64,000 nt of DNA from Gemmatimonadota bacterium. GTDB lineage: Bacteria; Gemmatimonadota; Gemmatimonadetes; Longimicrobiales; Gaopeijiaceae. The notes under the pieces are model-generated. The model saw only the letters and a list, made by a program, of their open reading frames with translations, ran no database searches and was not told the origin of the DNA. The translations under genes were made by a program, and so were the position numbers. Shown piece by piece: positions 47,041-59,188 of the stretch; position 1 is the stretch's first letter, and each line of letters opens with the position of its first letter. Location of the stretch: NCBI GenBank assembly GCA_016873995.1, contig VGVR01000001.1, forward strand, positions 124,001 through 188,000. The letters run 5' to 3'.

Positions 47041-47791
47041 TCGCCCTCAACACCCAGTCCCACGGATACGGCGCAGCCATCCAGTCGGGCGGTGACTCGA
47101 ACTCGGTCGACCAGTCGTACTCGGCCTTGTCGATCGCCTCGACGGTCCAGCCGAACGCGTCGAGCAGGAGCTCGACCTCCTCGCGGAGGTAGAGCTTGGT
47201 GCGCACCCCCCCGCGGTCGAGCACGCCGTCGCGAATGCCTGCAGGCGTGAGGCCGGACACGTCCGCAGCCGCGCGCGCGGATCGGTCGGACCAGCCGTCG
47301 CGCAGGTGGATCTCGACGTGTCGATGCACAGTGAGCAGCGCCGACTCGAGCGACGGCACGACGAGCACGAGTCGCCCACCCGGCCGCACCGTGCGCGAAA
47401 TCGTAGCGAGGACCTTGGTCCGGAGCGGCGCCGAGGGACTGAGCAGCGCGTTCACGCACACGCCGGCGTCGACGGTCGGCAGCGCGAGTGCGTCGTCCGA
47501 CAGGTCCACCACGCGACAAGCGACGTTCTCGCGCCTAGCCACCGCCCGCTCCGCCACCGCCAGCAGCTCAGGCGCGAAGTCGTACGCGTCGACGCGGTCT
47601 GCCAAGTCGGCCAACAATGGCAGCGCCCGCCCCGTACCACACCCGAAGTCCGCCACCCGGTCGCTCGCACCTACCGACGCGCGAATCGCAGTCTGCACGC
47701 GCCCATTCCGTTCCTCGCTCAGCACGTGGCACACGTGCTCGTCGAAGCCGCGGGCGAGCGAGTCCCAGTCCCGCGGATCGTGTCGCTTCAC
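47018..47791 (-). CDS. Class I SAM-dependent methyltransferase
   Basis: 257 residues from a GTG at 47791 overlapping the prepilin peptidase stop by one base. Motif I is VADFGCGTGRALPLL, post-I acidic loop DRVDAYDFAPELLAVAE, motif II/III region LALPTVDAGVCVNALLSP and RPGGRLVLVVPSLESAL. The C-terminal part (GVRTKLYLREEVELLLDAFG) is typical of small-molecule methyltransferases. Substrate unknown. Confidence 0.8.
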   Translation of the reverse strand: MKRHDPRDWDSLARGFDEHVCHVLSEERNGRVQTAIRASVGASDRVADFGCGTGRALPLLADLADRVDAYDFAPELLAVAERAVARRENVACRVVDLSDDALALPTVDAGVCVNALLSPSAPLRTKVLATISRTVRPGGRLVLVVPSLESALLTVHRHVEIHLRDGWSDRSARAAADVSGLTPAGIRDGVLDRGGVRTKLYLREEVELLLDAFGWTVEAIDKAEYDWSTEFESPPDWMAAPYPWDWVLRAIKQRRRR

Positions 47792-48594
47792 TACATCCCC
47801 ACGACGCTCGTCGTGTACCAATCGATGATCGGCTCACCCCACTGGTAGGCGACGGCCCCGGCCGCAGCGAGGAAGACGCCGAGCGGAATGAGGCGCTTCG
47901 ACATCGTCGATACGGGGCCGAACACGAGCAGCGCGAGCACCGACCCGAGGAAGATCGTCAGTGCGACGCCCCAGATCCCGACGAAGGTGCCGACCATCAT
48001 CATCATCTTCACGTCGCCGCCGCCCATCGCCTGATCCACGCCGGCCTCCTCGAGCCGCCCCGGCGAGATCTTGCAGATGAGCTTCGTGCCGAGGACGCCG
48101 ACGAGCCAGAGCACGGCGAATCCAACGGCCCCGCCGATGAAAGCATCCAGCCACCCGATGCCGCCCGGCAGGAACGCCAGCGCCACGCCGAGCACCGAGC
48201 CCCCCACCGAGAACTCGTCGGGGATGATGTAGAAGCGCGCATCTGAGATGGCGATCCCGAATAGGATGGTGAGGAACACGGTACCGCGCAGCGCCTCGCC
48301 GGTCGCGCCGTGCGTCGCGAAGGTGCCCGCCCACATGAGGCCGGTCGCCAGCTCGACGAGCGGGTATTGGATCGACACAGGCGACGAGCACCTCCGGCAG
48401 CGCCCGCGCAAGACGATCCAAGAGAGCACGGGAACGTTGTCGAACCAGCGGATCGGCTCCTGACACTTCGGGCAGCGCGAGTCGGGCGTCACCACCGACT
48501 CCTCCTTCGGCCACCGGAGCGTGCAGACGTTCAGGAACGATCCGAAGAGCAGGCCAAAGAGCCCCGCGACGACTGGCACGAACCACTCGACCAC
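47791..48594 (-). CDS. Prepilin peptidase / N-methyltransferase (A24)
   Basis: 267 residues from a GTG at 48594 with AGGAGA 7 bases upstream. Polytopic membrane protein. The N-terminal methyltransferase part has the zinc site with CPKCQEPIRWFDNVPVLSWI and CRRCSSPVS. The two catalytic aspartates of the A24 peptidase are in AISDARFYIIPDE and MGGGDVKMMM (GxGD). It cleaves and methylates type IV pilins or type II secretion pseudopilins at the inner membrane. No pilin or secretion genes lie nearby, although the adjacent exported proteins could be clients. Confidence 0.93.
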   Translation of the reverse strand: MVEWFVPVVAGLFGLLFGSFLNVCTLRWPKEESVVTPDSRCPKCQEPIRWFDNVPVLSWIVLRGRCRRCSSPVSIQYPLVELATGLMWAGTFATHGATGEALRGTVFLTILFGIAISDARFYIIPDEFSVGGSVLGVALAFLPGGIGWLDAFIGGAVGFAVLWLVGVLGTKLICKISPGRLEEAGVDQAMGGGDVKMMMMVGTFVGIWGVALTIFLGSVLALLVFGPVSTMSKRLIPLGVFLAAAGAVAYQWGEPIIDWYTTSVVGM

Positions 48595-48732
48595 GGGCGT
48601 TCTCCTGAGGGATGACAGCGGGCACGGTCGTGAAGACGAGGTGACGACGCAAGGACGGCGCGCGTTGCGGTGCGCGTTTGGGAAAGCGAACATGGAGGTA
48701 TGCGTGGGATCTAGCTTCGCCCCGTCACGCTC

Positions 48733-51700
48733 GTGACCTGTGGGCTCCTAGCGGCATCGTGCCTGGGGAGATATGCGCCCACAGGAGTCCGCGGGGATGG
48801 GCTGGCGACGCTGGCGATCAGCCCGGCGCTGATCCCCTCACCCGCAGACGCCACCGCCCTGCCCGTGAACCACATCCGCATGGTCGCTGCGCGCGTGTCG
48901 GACGGCACGGTGCTCGGTACGACGACCGTGGACGTCGATCCAGCGGCACCCAACTGGACGCTGTCGCTCGACGTCAGGCTGCCGACGCCCAGCGTGGACG
49001 TCACCCTCACCGTCTCGCTGATCAACGTCGGGCTCGGCGGGGTGGAGTCCATTCAGTTCAGCGGCGTCGTGACTCCCCTGACGCTCACCGAGGGCGGGCC
49101 GACCGTTCAGCCGCAGGTGCCGATCGTCCGCGGTCCGCCGGCGAACGTCCTCGTGACCGGCGTCACCGTCACGTCGGCGCCCGACACGCTGCTCGAGGGA
49201 CGCAGCGCGACCCTCGGCGCCACCGCCACGACCACCGGCCCGACGGGCCCCTCCATCTACTGGACCGTACTCGACACGGCCGTGCTGTCCGTCACCGGCC
49301 CGACGCTCACCGGCCGCGTTCCGGGCACCGGGCGCGTGGTGGCCTCGGCGGGCGCGCACGTCGATACGGCGACGGTCGTGGTCCGGGCCGCGCCCACACT
49401 CATCCAGGTCACTCCGGATACGGCGCGACTCGCCGGCGTCGGCACCCAAGCGACGTATTCGGCTGTGGTAAGGGACGTGAGGGGCGCAACGCTCCCGACC
49501 GAGCCCCTCACCTGGCGGACCACCACACCCTCGGTTCTCACTTCCCTCGGCGGAGGCATCTTACAGGCTGCTGGCACCGGCACCGGCACGGTCGAGGCCG
49601 TCGCCACTGCCGCCCCCACGGTGGTCGGCCGCGCCTACGCGGTGGTTACGGCAGTGGCCACGCCGAGGGTGAACGTTCGCGTGCTCAAGACCGTCGACCA
49701 GCCGCAGCCACTCGTCGGGACCCGCATCCGGTTCACCGTATCCGCCACGAACTTCGGCCCGGGCACAGCGACGAACCTGGCCGTATTCGACACGTTGCGT
49801 CGCGCCGCGTTCACGAGCCCCGCGCACAATGTCTCGGTGGGCACGCTCGTCGGAGACTCGCTCTGGCAGATTCCGACCCTCGCCTCCGGCGTGACGCGAC
49901 GTGGACGACGGGCGTCACCGTGGCAAGTGGTATGGCTGGTCAGTCCGCCTCGAATCTCGCGCTGCTCCGTGCAGTCACGCCGAACGATTCGACGCCCGTC
50001 AACGACACCGCGCGCGTCACCCTGAACTTCCCGCTCTCCGCGCGGCCGACGGTGACCATCACGTCGCCGCCCGACAGTTCCGTGTACGATCCGGGAGACC
50101 CGGTGACGTTCGTCGGAACCGCTTCGGATCTCGAGGACGGAAGCTTGACGGCCGCCATCGCCTGGCGCTCGAACCTGGATGGAGCTCTCGGCACGGGCGG
50201 CTCCGTGACAACGTCGTCGTTGCGGGCCGGGGTGCACACGATCAGCGCGTCGGTCACCGACTCCGACAGCGGGGTCGGGGCCGACACGATACGCGTGACC
50301 ATCGCGCTGTATACGATGCCGTCGACGCTGAACGTTCCCTACGGCGGCACGGCATCGCTGCCCATCACGCTGTCACAGCCGGCGCCCACGGGAGGCATCA
50401 CGCTCAACGTGGTGTCGAGCGCGCCGACCATCGCGAACCCGATCTCGTCCACCGTGTTCATTCCACAAGGGGTGCTGTCGGCGAACGCCACTCTCTCCGG
50501 TGTGCTGCCGGGCGTCGCAAACATTACGGTGGGTAACGCGCAGTTCGGATCGGCGGTGGTCGTGGCAACCGTGAGGGCCGAGCTGGACATTCTTGGCGGA
50601 AACGTATCGTTCGCACAGCCATGCTCGAGCTCGATGACCGTGCAGCTCGAGAGTCAGGGGACGGCGATTGCCGCCCCCACGGGCGGGCTGCCCGTAACCC
50701 TCACAGCGGTCAACCCCGGGTGCGTAGCGGTGGCCTCGTCGATCACGATTCCGGCCGGACAGGTGAGCCGTTCGACCCCCTCACCTGGGGCGGCACCACG
50801 ACGCCGAGTTGCTCGACGTACGTGCGGGCGACGGCCGCCAGCATCGTCTCCGACTCACTGTTCGTGACGGTGACGCCGACGCCTGGCATCTCGCTGTCGG
50901 GGGGCACGTTGGGCGCGGCACTCCAAGTGGGCTCGGGCGCGAGCCTCGGCGTGGCCAACCACGGCGGCGTGATGGTCACCGTCACCAGCTCCAACCCCGC
51001 GACCCTGCTCGTCGCGCCCGACGCTTCCACGCCCGGGACCGCCTCGATCAGTGTGAACGTGGCCGACGGCAGCGGCTCGGTCCCGTTCCATGTGCAGGGC
51101 GTCGAGGGCACGACCGGCTCCTCCACCGTCACCGTCACCGCGCCCGGCTTCAACCAAGCCTCCACGACCTGGAACGTCGTGACCCCAGGCATCATTCTCG
51201 CCAGCCTCGTGAGCAGCACCACCACGCTCTCAGCCGACAACCTCTTCTACGCCTACGTCGGCGTCCCGTCGGGCACCACCGTGAGCGTGCAGAACGTACG
51301 CGCGGGCGGACCGTCGATCCCCGTCACGTTCGCCATCGACAACCTCGGCATCGGCGTGTTGAAGCAGGGCGCCCTCCAAGACGACACCGTTAGCAACGAT
51401 CGTGCCGGGTCTCTACTACACACCGACGAGCGTCGCCGCGGGCGGCGTGGCGTTCGACCCCGTCGGCGTCGGCACCGCCACGGTGACGGCCCGCTCGACC
51501 GGCCTCGTCGCGCAGCCACTCGCGACCCAGACCGTCACCGTCTCCGCGCCTGGCATCTCGGTCGGACCAGCTACGGTGGGTGCGGGCTTGCAGGCCGGGA
51601 ACAGCCTCTCGCTCGGCTCGACCAACCACGGCGGCGTGACCGTCACCATCACGAGCTCCGACTCGACCACGTTGCTCGTGTCACCCAGTGCGACCACGCC

Positions 51701-52220
51701 TGGCACCCGCTCCATCAGCTACGCCTTCAGCGCCGGCCAGAGCGGCGTCTCGTTCTTCGTCCAAGGCGTCGAAGGGGCGACGGGCGCCGCCACACTCACG
51801 GTGACGGCAGCCGGGTTCCTCGACGGCACCTCGACTGTGACCGTCGTGCGGCCCGGCTTGATCATCTCGCAACTCGCGACTTCGATCGGCTCGACGGCCG
51901 TCAACGATCACTTCTATGCGTACGTGGGCTTGCCGTCAGGCACTACGGTAAGCACACAGAACGTGCGCGCGGGCTCGCCCGGCATCACAGTGACCGCGAC
52001 CAGCGGTAACGCGAGCGTTGCGCAGATCGCCACCTCGACGGGTGTCGGCTCATCGAGGACCGCCGTCATCGTGCCCGGCCTCTACTACACCCCCGTGTCG
52101 CTCGCCACAGGAGGCTTCGAGCTCGATCCGCTCGCTGCCGGTACGACCACCGTGAGCGTCGCAGCACCCGGCATCACCACGCAGCCCCTGGGCACCCAGG
52201 TCGTCACCATCACGCCGTAG
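48733..52220 (+). pseudogene. Repetitive surface protein (Big/Ig-like domains), three frameshifts
   Basis: Four consecutive frame pieces form one long exported protein. Piece 1 starts at GTG 48733 (MTCGLLAASCLG, lipoprotein-like) with Big-like domains and a DUF11-like module (FTVSATNFGPGTATNLAVFD) to about 49891. Piece 2 runs to about 50765 (TITSPPDSSVYDPGDPVTFV), piece 3 to about 51385 and piece 4 to 52220. At each joint the protein sense is restored by one base (a missing base near 49893 and near 50765, an extra base near 51386). Pieces 3 and 4 contain two copies of a module of about 215 residues (GVANHGGVMVTVTSSNPATL and GSTNHGGVTVTITSSDSTTL; NLFYAYVGVPSGTTVSVQNV and DHFYAYVGLPSGTTVSTQNV). 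Likely an adhesin-type protein, now decayed or mis-sequenced. Confidence 0.75.
50880..52200 (+). repeat. Two diverged copies of a ~215-codon surface module
   Basis: Copy A spans about 50882-51440 and copy B about 51550-52110. Shared blocks are LGVANHGG/LGSTNHGG, VQGVEG, FYAYVG(V/L)PSGTTVS(V/T)QNVRAG and IVPGLYYTP. Copies are clearly homologous at protein level but have drifted in DNA, so the duplication is old. Confidence 0.75.
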
Positions 52221-52997
52221 TCAGTCGCGCCCGTTCTCCCGCGTCAGCGCGTGCAGCAGGATCGCGCCCGCCATGGCCACGTTGAGCGACTCGGCGGGGC
52301 CGGGCATGCGGACTGCGACCGTGGCGGCCGCGCTCACGGCGATCTCGGGCCGCACCCCCGCACCTTCGTTGCCGACGACGAGCGCGAAGCCGTGGTCGTG
52401 CCGGCGGGCCTCGACGTCTTCCCCGCGCGCGTCGGCGACGAGCATCGGCACGCGCACGGACGACAAGCGGTCGATTGCGTCCGCCGCTGCGGCGCGCACG
52501 ACCGGAAGCCGGAAGATCATGCCCGCCGACGACCTCACGGTCTTGGGGCTCCACACGTCGACCGTGCCGTCAAGGCAGATCACCGCGTCGAGCCCGAACG
52601 CCACGGCCGCGCGCACGAGTGTGCCCGCGTTACCCGGATCCTGAATGCCGTCGAGCACGAGATAGCGCCCCGCCGGCTCGATGCGGCCGAGCGCAGCGCT
52701 CGGCTCGGCGCATACCAGAAGCACGCCTTGGTGCGTCTCGGTGTCGGAGAGGCGCGCGAGCTCGCCGTCCTCGACCGTCGCCGCATCGACGGCCGCGAGT
52801 CGGCGAGCGAGTGCGCCGCCGCCATCGGTCGCCGCCAGTCGCGCAGACGTGACCGCGAACTGGACCTCGACGCCCGCCTCCAGCGCCTCCGTCACCGCCC
52901 GCACACCCTCCACCAGCACCGCCCCCTCGCGCACCCTCGATTTGGGCACGCGCAGCTTCGCGACCAGCCCCGCGCGGCGCTGGCTCAGGCCGGCCAC
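52221..52997 (-). CDS. TrmH/SpoU-family rRNA or tRNA 2'-O-methyltransferase
   Basis: 258 residues. The N-terminal substrate-binding domain ([20 protein letters not shown]) precedes a SPOUT knot: motif 1 [23 protein letters not shown], here seen as [17 protein letters not shown], motif 2 [15 protein letters not shown] and motif 3 [20 protein letters not shown]. Methylates a ribose 2'-OH in structured RNA; the exact site is unknown. GTG start at 52997. It abuts the convergent surface gene with no gap. Confidence 0.9.
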   Translation of the reverse strand: MAGLSQRRAGLVAKLRVPKSRVREGAVLVEGVRAVTEALEAGVEVQFAVTSARLAATDGGGALARRLAAVDAATVEDGELARLSDTETHQGVLLVCAEPSAALGRIEPAGRYLVLDGIQDPGNAGTLVRAAVAFGLDAVICLDGTVDVWSPKTVRSSAGMIFRLPVVRAAAADAIDRLSSVRVPMLVADARGEDVEARRHDHGFALVVGNEGAGVRPEIAVSAAATVAVRMPGPAESLNVAMAGAILLHALTRENGRD

Positions 52998-53017
52998 GGC
53001 CGCGACCTTTCGAGGTG

Positions 53018-53812
53018 ATGAGCGAGCAGATCCCGATCGCGCTGACGATCGCCGGGAGCGACTCCGGGGGCGGGGCAGGCATCCAGGCGGACCTGAAGAC
53101 GTTCCAGGCGTTCGGCGTCTACGGCACGAGCGTGATCACAGCGATCACCGCGCAGAACACGCGCGGCGTGACCGCCGTACACCCCGTTCCGCTGGAGCAC
53201 GTCCGCGCACAGCTCGACGCCGTCGTCTCCGACCTGCGCCCCGCCGCGTTCAAGACCGGTATGCTGGCCACCGCCGAGCTGGTCTCGACCGTCGCCAACG
53301 AGATCCGACGTCACGGGCTCCGGCATTACGTCATGGATCCGGTGATGGTCGCGACGAGCGGTGACCGCCTCCTCGACAAGGACGCGGTCGATACCCTGAA
53401 GCGGGAGCTCGTCCCGCTCGCCGCGCTGGTCACACCCAACCTGCACGAGGCGGCGATCCTGGCTGACATGCCGGTCACGTCGCTCCCCCACATGCGGGTC
53501 GCGGCCGAACGTATCCGCAGCCTGGGAGCCCCCGCCGTCCTGGTGAAGGGAGGGCATCTCGAGCACGAGGCCATCGACCTCCTGCTCGACGAGCAGGGCG
53601 AGCGCCTCTGGCGCCGTCATCACATCGACACACCGCACACGCACGGCACGGGGTGCACGCTGTCCGCCGCGATTACGTCGTGCCTGGCGAGCGGCGACAC
53701 GCTGGCCGACTCCGTCGACCACGCAGTGCGCTACGTGGCCAAGGCGATTGCGCTGGCGCCGGGGCTCGGCCACGGCAGAGGCCCGATCAACCATTTCGTG
53801 GTTCCGGACTGA
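53018..53812 (+). CDS. thiD: Hydroxymethylpyrimidine/phosphomethylpyrimidine kinase
   Basis: 264 residues. Two successive phosphorylations of HMP for thiamine synthesis. Signatures are [80 protein letters not shown] and the closing [20 protein letters not shown]. Start is ATG 53018 (GTG 53015 is equally possible). Its 3' end overlaps the convergent purine nucleoside phosphorylase by 26 bases. Confidence 0.94.
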   Translation: MSEQIPIALTIAGSDSGGGAGIQADLKTFQAFGVYGTSVITAITAQNTRGVTAVHPVPLEHVRAQLDAVVSDLRPAAFKTGMLATAELVSTVANEIRRHGLRHYVMDPVMVATSGDRLLDKDAVDTLKRELVPLAALVTPNLHEAAILADMPVTSLPHMRVAAERIRSLGAPAVLVKGGHLEHEAIDLLLDEQGERLWRRHHIDTPHTHGTGCTLSAAITSCLASGDTLADSVDHAVRYVAKAIALAPGLGHGRGPINHFVVPD

Positions 53813-54608
53813 GCCGCGGAAGCACCGCGCGCAGGATCTTGGCGAGCCGCACTCCCGCCTCCCGCCCCACCGCCACCACCTCGGCGTGCGAGAGCGCCCC
53901 GCGCCCGAGCCCGGTCGCCTTGTTGGTCACCACGCTGAACGCCAGGCAGCGGATTCCGTGCGCCCGTGCGGCGATCACCTCGGTGACGGTCGACATGCCG
54001 ACCACGTCCGCGCCGAGCTTGCCGAGCATGCGCACCTCGGCGGCCGTCTCGTAGGACGGACCGAGCACGCCGGCATACACGCCACTCGTCAACCCGATGC
54101 CGAGCTCCGCCGCCGACTCGACGGCGAGTAGGCTGAGCTCGGGATCGTACGGCGCGCTCATGTCGGGGAAGCGCTCCTCACCTTGGCGGACGTGACCCAC
54201 CAGTGGGCTTCGACCCGTGAGGTTGAGGTGATCCTCGAGCAGCACCAAGTCGCCGGGCTCGAGCTTCGCGCACAGCCCGCCCGCGGCGTTGGTGAGCACC
54301 AGGGTCTCGACACCCAGCTCCGCCATCACGCGCACGGGCGCGGCCACGACGTCTGCGGAGTGCCCCTCGTACAGGTGGTAGCGCCCGCTCTGGAAGAGCA
54401 CCTCGGTTCCCGCCAGGCGCCCGGCGACGAACTTGCCCGCGTGACCCGCCACCGTCGCGGCGGGGAAGCCGGGGATCTCCCGGAACACGACCGCGGTCGC
54501 CTCGGTGAGCTCGTCGACCATGTCCCCGAGCCCCGACCCCAGCACCACCGCTACGCGCGGGCGGAGCGGCAGAGCCGAGCGCAGATACTTCGCAGCTTCG
54601 CTGAGCAT
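53787..54608 (-). CDS. Purine-nucleoside phosphorylase
   Basis: 273 residues, trimeric PNP family. Phosphorolysis of (deoxy)inosine/guanosine. Signatures are VAVVLGSGLGDMVDEL, GFPAATVAGHAGKFVAGRLAG in two parts, FQSGRYHLYEGHSADVV, LVLTNAAGGLCAKLEPGDLV, GPSYETAAEVRMLGKLGADVVGMST in two parts, and CLAFSVVTNKATGL. ATG at 54608 overlaps the transporter stop as TGATG, so transporter and enzyme are coupled: uptake of nucleosides followed by phosphorolysis. Confidence 0.94.
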   Translation of the reverse strand: MLSEAAKYLRSALPLRPRVAVVLGSGLGDMVDELTEATAVVFREIPGFPAATVAGHAGKFVAGRLAGTEVLFQSGRYHLYEGHSADVVAAPVRVMAELGVETLVLTNAAGGLCAKLEPGDLVLLEDHLNLTGRSPLVGHVRQGEERFPDMSAPYDPELSLLAVESAAELGIGLTSGVYAGVLGPSYETAAEVRMLGKLGADVVGMSTVTEVIAARAHGIRCLAFSVVTNKATGLGRGALSHAEVVAVGREAGVRLAKILRAVLPRLSPEPRNG

Positions 54609-56197
54609 CACAGAATCATCGCGGCGATGCACGCGGTCTGGAACGTGGCGATCGAGCCCGCGACCATCGCACGCAGGCCCAGGCGCGAGAGGTCCTGACG
54701 GCGGGACGGGGCCATGGCGCCGATCCCGCCGATCTGGATCCCCACGGAGCCGAAGTTGGCGAAGCCGGCGAGCGCATACGTGGCGATGACGATGGAGCGC
54801 GGATCGAGATCGTGCACCCCCGCGAGCGTGCCGCCCAGCTGCAGGTAGGCGATGAACTCGTTCAGCACCGTCTTCACGCCGATGAGCGCGCCTATGGCGG
54901 GCGCGTCCGCCCAGGGCACGCCCATCAGCCAGGCGAGCGGCGCGAGCAGCCAGCCCAATACGGCCTGCAGCGTCAGCCCCTCGAAGCCGACCAGCCCCGC
55001 TGCCCACCCCAGCATCCCGTTGAGCATGTAGGCGAGGGCCACGAACGCCAACAGCATCGCGCCGACGTTGAGCGCCAGGTGGAGTCCCTCGGAGGCGCCC
55101 CGCGCCGCGGCGCCGAGCGCGTTGGCGTCGGGCCTGTCGACGTGGATCTCGAGTGTATCCGCCGTCTCGGGTCGCTCGGCTTCCGGCCACATCAGCTTCG
55201 ACACCACGATCGCCCCGGGCGCCGTCATCACCGACGCCGCCATCAAATGCCCCGCGATGTCGGGGAAGTACCCCGAGAGCATGCCGACGTACGCCGCCAT
55301 GACGCCGCCGGCCACACCCGCGAACCCCGCCGCCATGACGCACATCAGCTCCGAGGTCGTCATGCGCTCGACGAACGGTCGCACCATGAGGGGCGCCTCC
55401 GTTTGACCGAGGAAGATGTTGCCCGCGGCCGACAGCGTTTCCGCACCCGAGGTCTTCATCGTGCGCTGCATCACCCAGGCGATCCCCTTCACGACGGCCT
55501 GCATGATGCCGAGATGGTACAGCACCGTCATCAGCGAGGAGAAGAAGATGATCGTCGGGAGCACGTTGAACGCGAAGAACGCGCCCGTGTTCGCCACCTG
55601 CCCGGCCGCGGGAGCGAAGCCCCCCTGCCCCGCGCTCCCCACCCCCACGGGCACGTTGTCGAAAACCAGGTTGCCGAAGAGGAAGCGCGCACCGTCCACC
55701 GTATAGCCGAGCAGCGCGAGAATGACTGTGTTGGCCGCATCAAAGACGCCGGCGCCCACGGGTGTCTTGAGGATGAAGAGCGCGAACAGGATCTGGAGCC
55801 CGAGCCCCCACGCCACCACCCGCCACGCGATGCGCGACCGGTCGACGGAGAGGAGCCACGCGAGCGCCGTGAGCACGACGAGCCCCACGAGCGAGCGTGC
55901 GCGGTCGGCGAGCGGCGTATCGAGGCCGCCTCGGGGGACGGCGACCGCGACAGGCGCGGCGGCCTGGAGCGAGGCGTCGACCGTCGCGGCTTCTAGCGTC
56001 GCGGCTTCGAGCGTCGCGGCTTCGAGCGATGCGGCGTCGACCGTCGCGGCTTCTAGCGTCGCGGCTTCGAGCGTCGCGGCTTCGAGCGATGCGGCGTCGA
56101 CCGTCGCCGCGTCTGCGCGCGAGGCCGACGCCCACGCACCGGCCGCCAGGAGCAGCGCCGCGGTGCCCCACAGCCCCAGCAGAGCGAATCGCCTCAC
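54608..56197 (-). CDS. CNT-family nucleoside transporter with a repeat-bearing leader
   Basis: 529 residues from the last of three consecutive GTG codons (56203, 56200, 56197; the last overlaps the rhomboid stop as GTGA). The transporter proper starts near residue 90: [77 protein letters not shown] and [20 protein letters not shown], all typical of NupC/CNT. Before it stands a signal-like helix ([20 protein letters not shown]) and a run of about ten 5-residue repeats of the type [15 protein letters not shown], coded by a perfectly duplicated 60-bp block. Such a leader is not usual for CNT proteins. Works with the coupled phosphorylase downstream. Confidence 0.88.
   Translation of the reverse strand: MRRFALLGLWGTAALLLAAGAWASASRADAATVDAASLEAATLEAATLEAATVDAASLEAATLEAATLEAATVDASLQAAAPVAVAVPRGGLDTPLADRARSLVGLVVLTALAWLLSVDRSRIAWRVVAWGLGLQILFALFILKTPVGAGVFDAANTVILALLGYTVDGARFLFGNLVFDNVPVGVGSAGQGGFAPAAGQVANTGAFFAFNVLPTIIFFSSLMTVLYHLGIMQAVVKGIAWVMQRTMKTSGAETLSAAGNIFLGQTEAPLMVRPFVERMTTSELMCVMAAGFAGVAGGVMAAYVGMLSGYFPDIAGHLMAASVMTAPGAIVVSKLMWPEAERPETADTLEIHVDRPDANALGAAARGASEGLHLALNVGAMLLAFVALAYMLNGMLGWAAGLVGFEGLTLQAVLGWLLAPLAWLMGVPWADAPAIGALIGVKTVLNEFIAYLQLGGTLAGVHDLDPRSIVIATYALAGFANFGSVGIQIGGIGAMAPSRRQDLSRLGLRAMVAGSIATFQTACIAAMIL
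55972..56117 (-). repeat. 15-bp repeats with an exact 60-bp tandem duplication
   Basis: 55981-56040 and 56041-56100 are identical base for base. Each 60-bp block contains four 15-bp subunits of the form GCGGCTTCGAGCGTC. On the coding strand they give the 5-residue units AATLE, AASLE and AATVD. Identity of the two blocks indicates very recent duplication or gene conversion. Confidence 0.9.
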
Positions 56198-56949
56198 CAC
56201 CACCCCCGATGCGCGATCTCACTCGGCGCAAGCCGAATCTTGCTCCGCTTCGCGTGGACCAGCTTCGGGTTGCGGAAGACGAGGATGAGCGCGAGCCCCG
56301 CGACGAATCCGCCGACGTGGGCGGCGTACGCCACCCCACCGCCCTCGGTGGGCGTGAGCACGGACGAGCCGATCTGGATTGCGATCCAGTAGCACAGCAT
56401 CACCCACGCGGGCAACGGAATCACGCGAATGAAGATCACGAAGAAGAAGAGCGTGTGCACGACCGCACGTGGGTAGAGCAGCAGATACGCCCCCATGATC
56501 GCGCTGATCGCGCCCGAAGCACCCACCATCGGGATGGCCGAGCCCGGCGCGGTGAGCACGTGCGCGAGCGCCGCGACGAGGCCCGTGAGCACGTAGAAGA
56601 GCAGGAAGCGGAGGTGCCCCATGGAGTCCTCGACGTTGTTCCCGAAGATCCAGAGGAACCACATGTTGCCGATCAGGTGCATCCAGCTCCCGTGCAAGAA
56701 CATGGAGCTGAAGAGCGCCTGCCACGTGAGCCCGCCGAGTCTGCACGGGCCGTCGGGGCCAGCGCCCGCCGCGAGACGCCCCGTCACCTCCGCGGGGATC
56801 GCACCGAGCGTACAGATCGAGCTACCGAGCGCCTCCTCGGACATCCCCGCCCCCTGCACGGACCACCAGACCCACACGCATGCCGCCATGAGCAGCAGCG
56901 TGATGAGCGGGAAGATCTCCGTCGGGTTGTCGTCGTGGAGAGGAAACAT
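56194..56949 (-). CDS. Rhomboid-family intramembrane serine protease
   Basis: 251 residues. Six-helix core: [37 protein letters not shown], catalytic Ser in [20 protein letters not shown], and catalytic His in [19 protein letters not shown]. The start MFPLHDDNP is common in this group. It cleaves membrane proteins inside the bilayer. The stop overlaps the start of the nucleoside transporter gene. Divergent from dnaK. Confidence 0.92.
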   Translation of the reverse strand: MFPLHDDNPTEIFPLITLLLMAACVWVWWSVQGAGMSEEALGSSICTLGAIPAEVTGRLAAGAGPDGPCRLGGLTWQALFSSMFLHGSWMHLIGNMWFLWIFGNNVEDSMGHLRFLLFYVLTGLVAALAHVLTAPGSAIPMVGASGAISAIMGAYLLLYPRAVVHTLFFFVIFIRVIPLPAWVMLCYWIAIQIGSSVLTPTEGGGVAYAAHVGGFVAGLALILVFRNPKLVHAKRSKIRLAPSEIAHRGWW

Positions 56950-57015
56950 GCGGAGTCAGCGACGGCCCTCCCCGAGGGACCTGCCATAGCGGCAGCGAAG
57001 CGCGCGAAAACCCGT

Positions 57016-57033
57016 CGAAACGGCGGAGTTTCG
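57016..57033. promoter_or_regulatory. Inverted repeat CGAAAC-N6-GTTTCG in the rhomboid/dnaK intergenic region
   Basis: Perfect 6-bp arms around GGCGGA, 97 bases before the dnaK ATG. A second inverted repeat, GGGCAC...GTGCCC, lies nearer the gene. No CIRCE element (TTAGCACTC-N9-GAGTGCTAA) is present, so HrcA control of dnaK is not supported. Confidence 0.35.
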
Positions 57034-57129
57034 CCTTCGTACGTGGGCACATCGATTGCACTTCGCGTGCCCGAACGCAATGGAGTCCAACAACTCACGC
57101 GGTACGCTCCGGCACAGGAACGGGAGACC

Positions 57130-59064
<1,935 letters not shown>

Positions 59065-59082
59065 CGAGTACCACTTTGGGCA

Positions 59083-59105
59083 ACGCGCCGACCCGGTCGG
59101 CGCGT
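59083..59105 (+). terminator. Hairpin after dnaK
   Basis: ACGCGCCGAC-CCG-GTCGGCGCGT, a 10-bp perfect stem with a 3-base loop, 18 bases after the dnaK stop. A second inverted repeat surrounds GGACCCGGGTCC at 59131-59142. No T-run. Confidence 0.5.
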
Positions 59106-59188
59106 CTATGAGAATGGACTGGAGAGGGTCGGACCCGGGTCCGGCCCGCTCGTGTAGATAGGTGGCACTTCAAGGGAGGTAGCGAACG

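Noticed and set aside
55972-56117. CRISPR array in the 15-bp/60-bp repeats
   Set aside because: There are no unique spacers; the repeat is in frame and continuous with a transporter gene.
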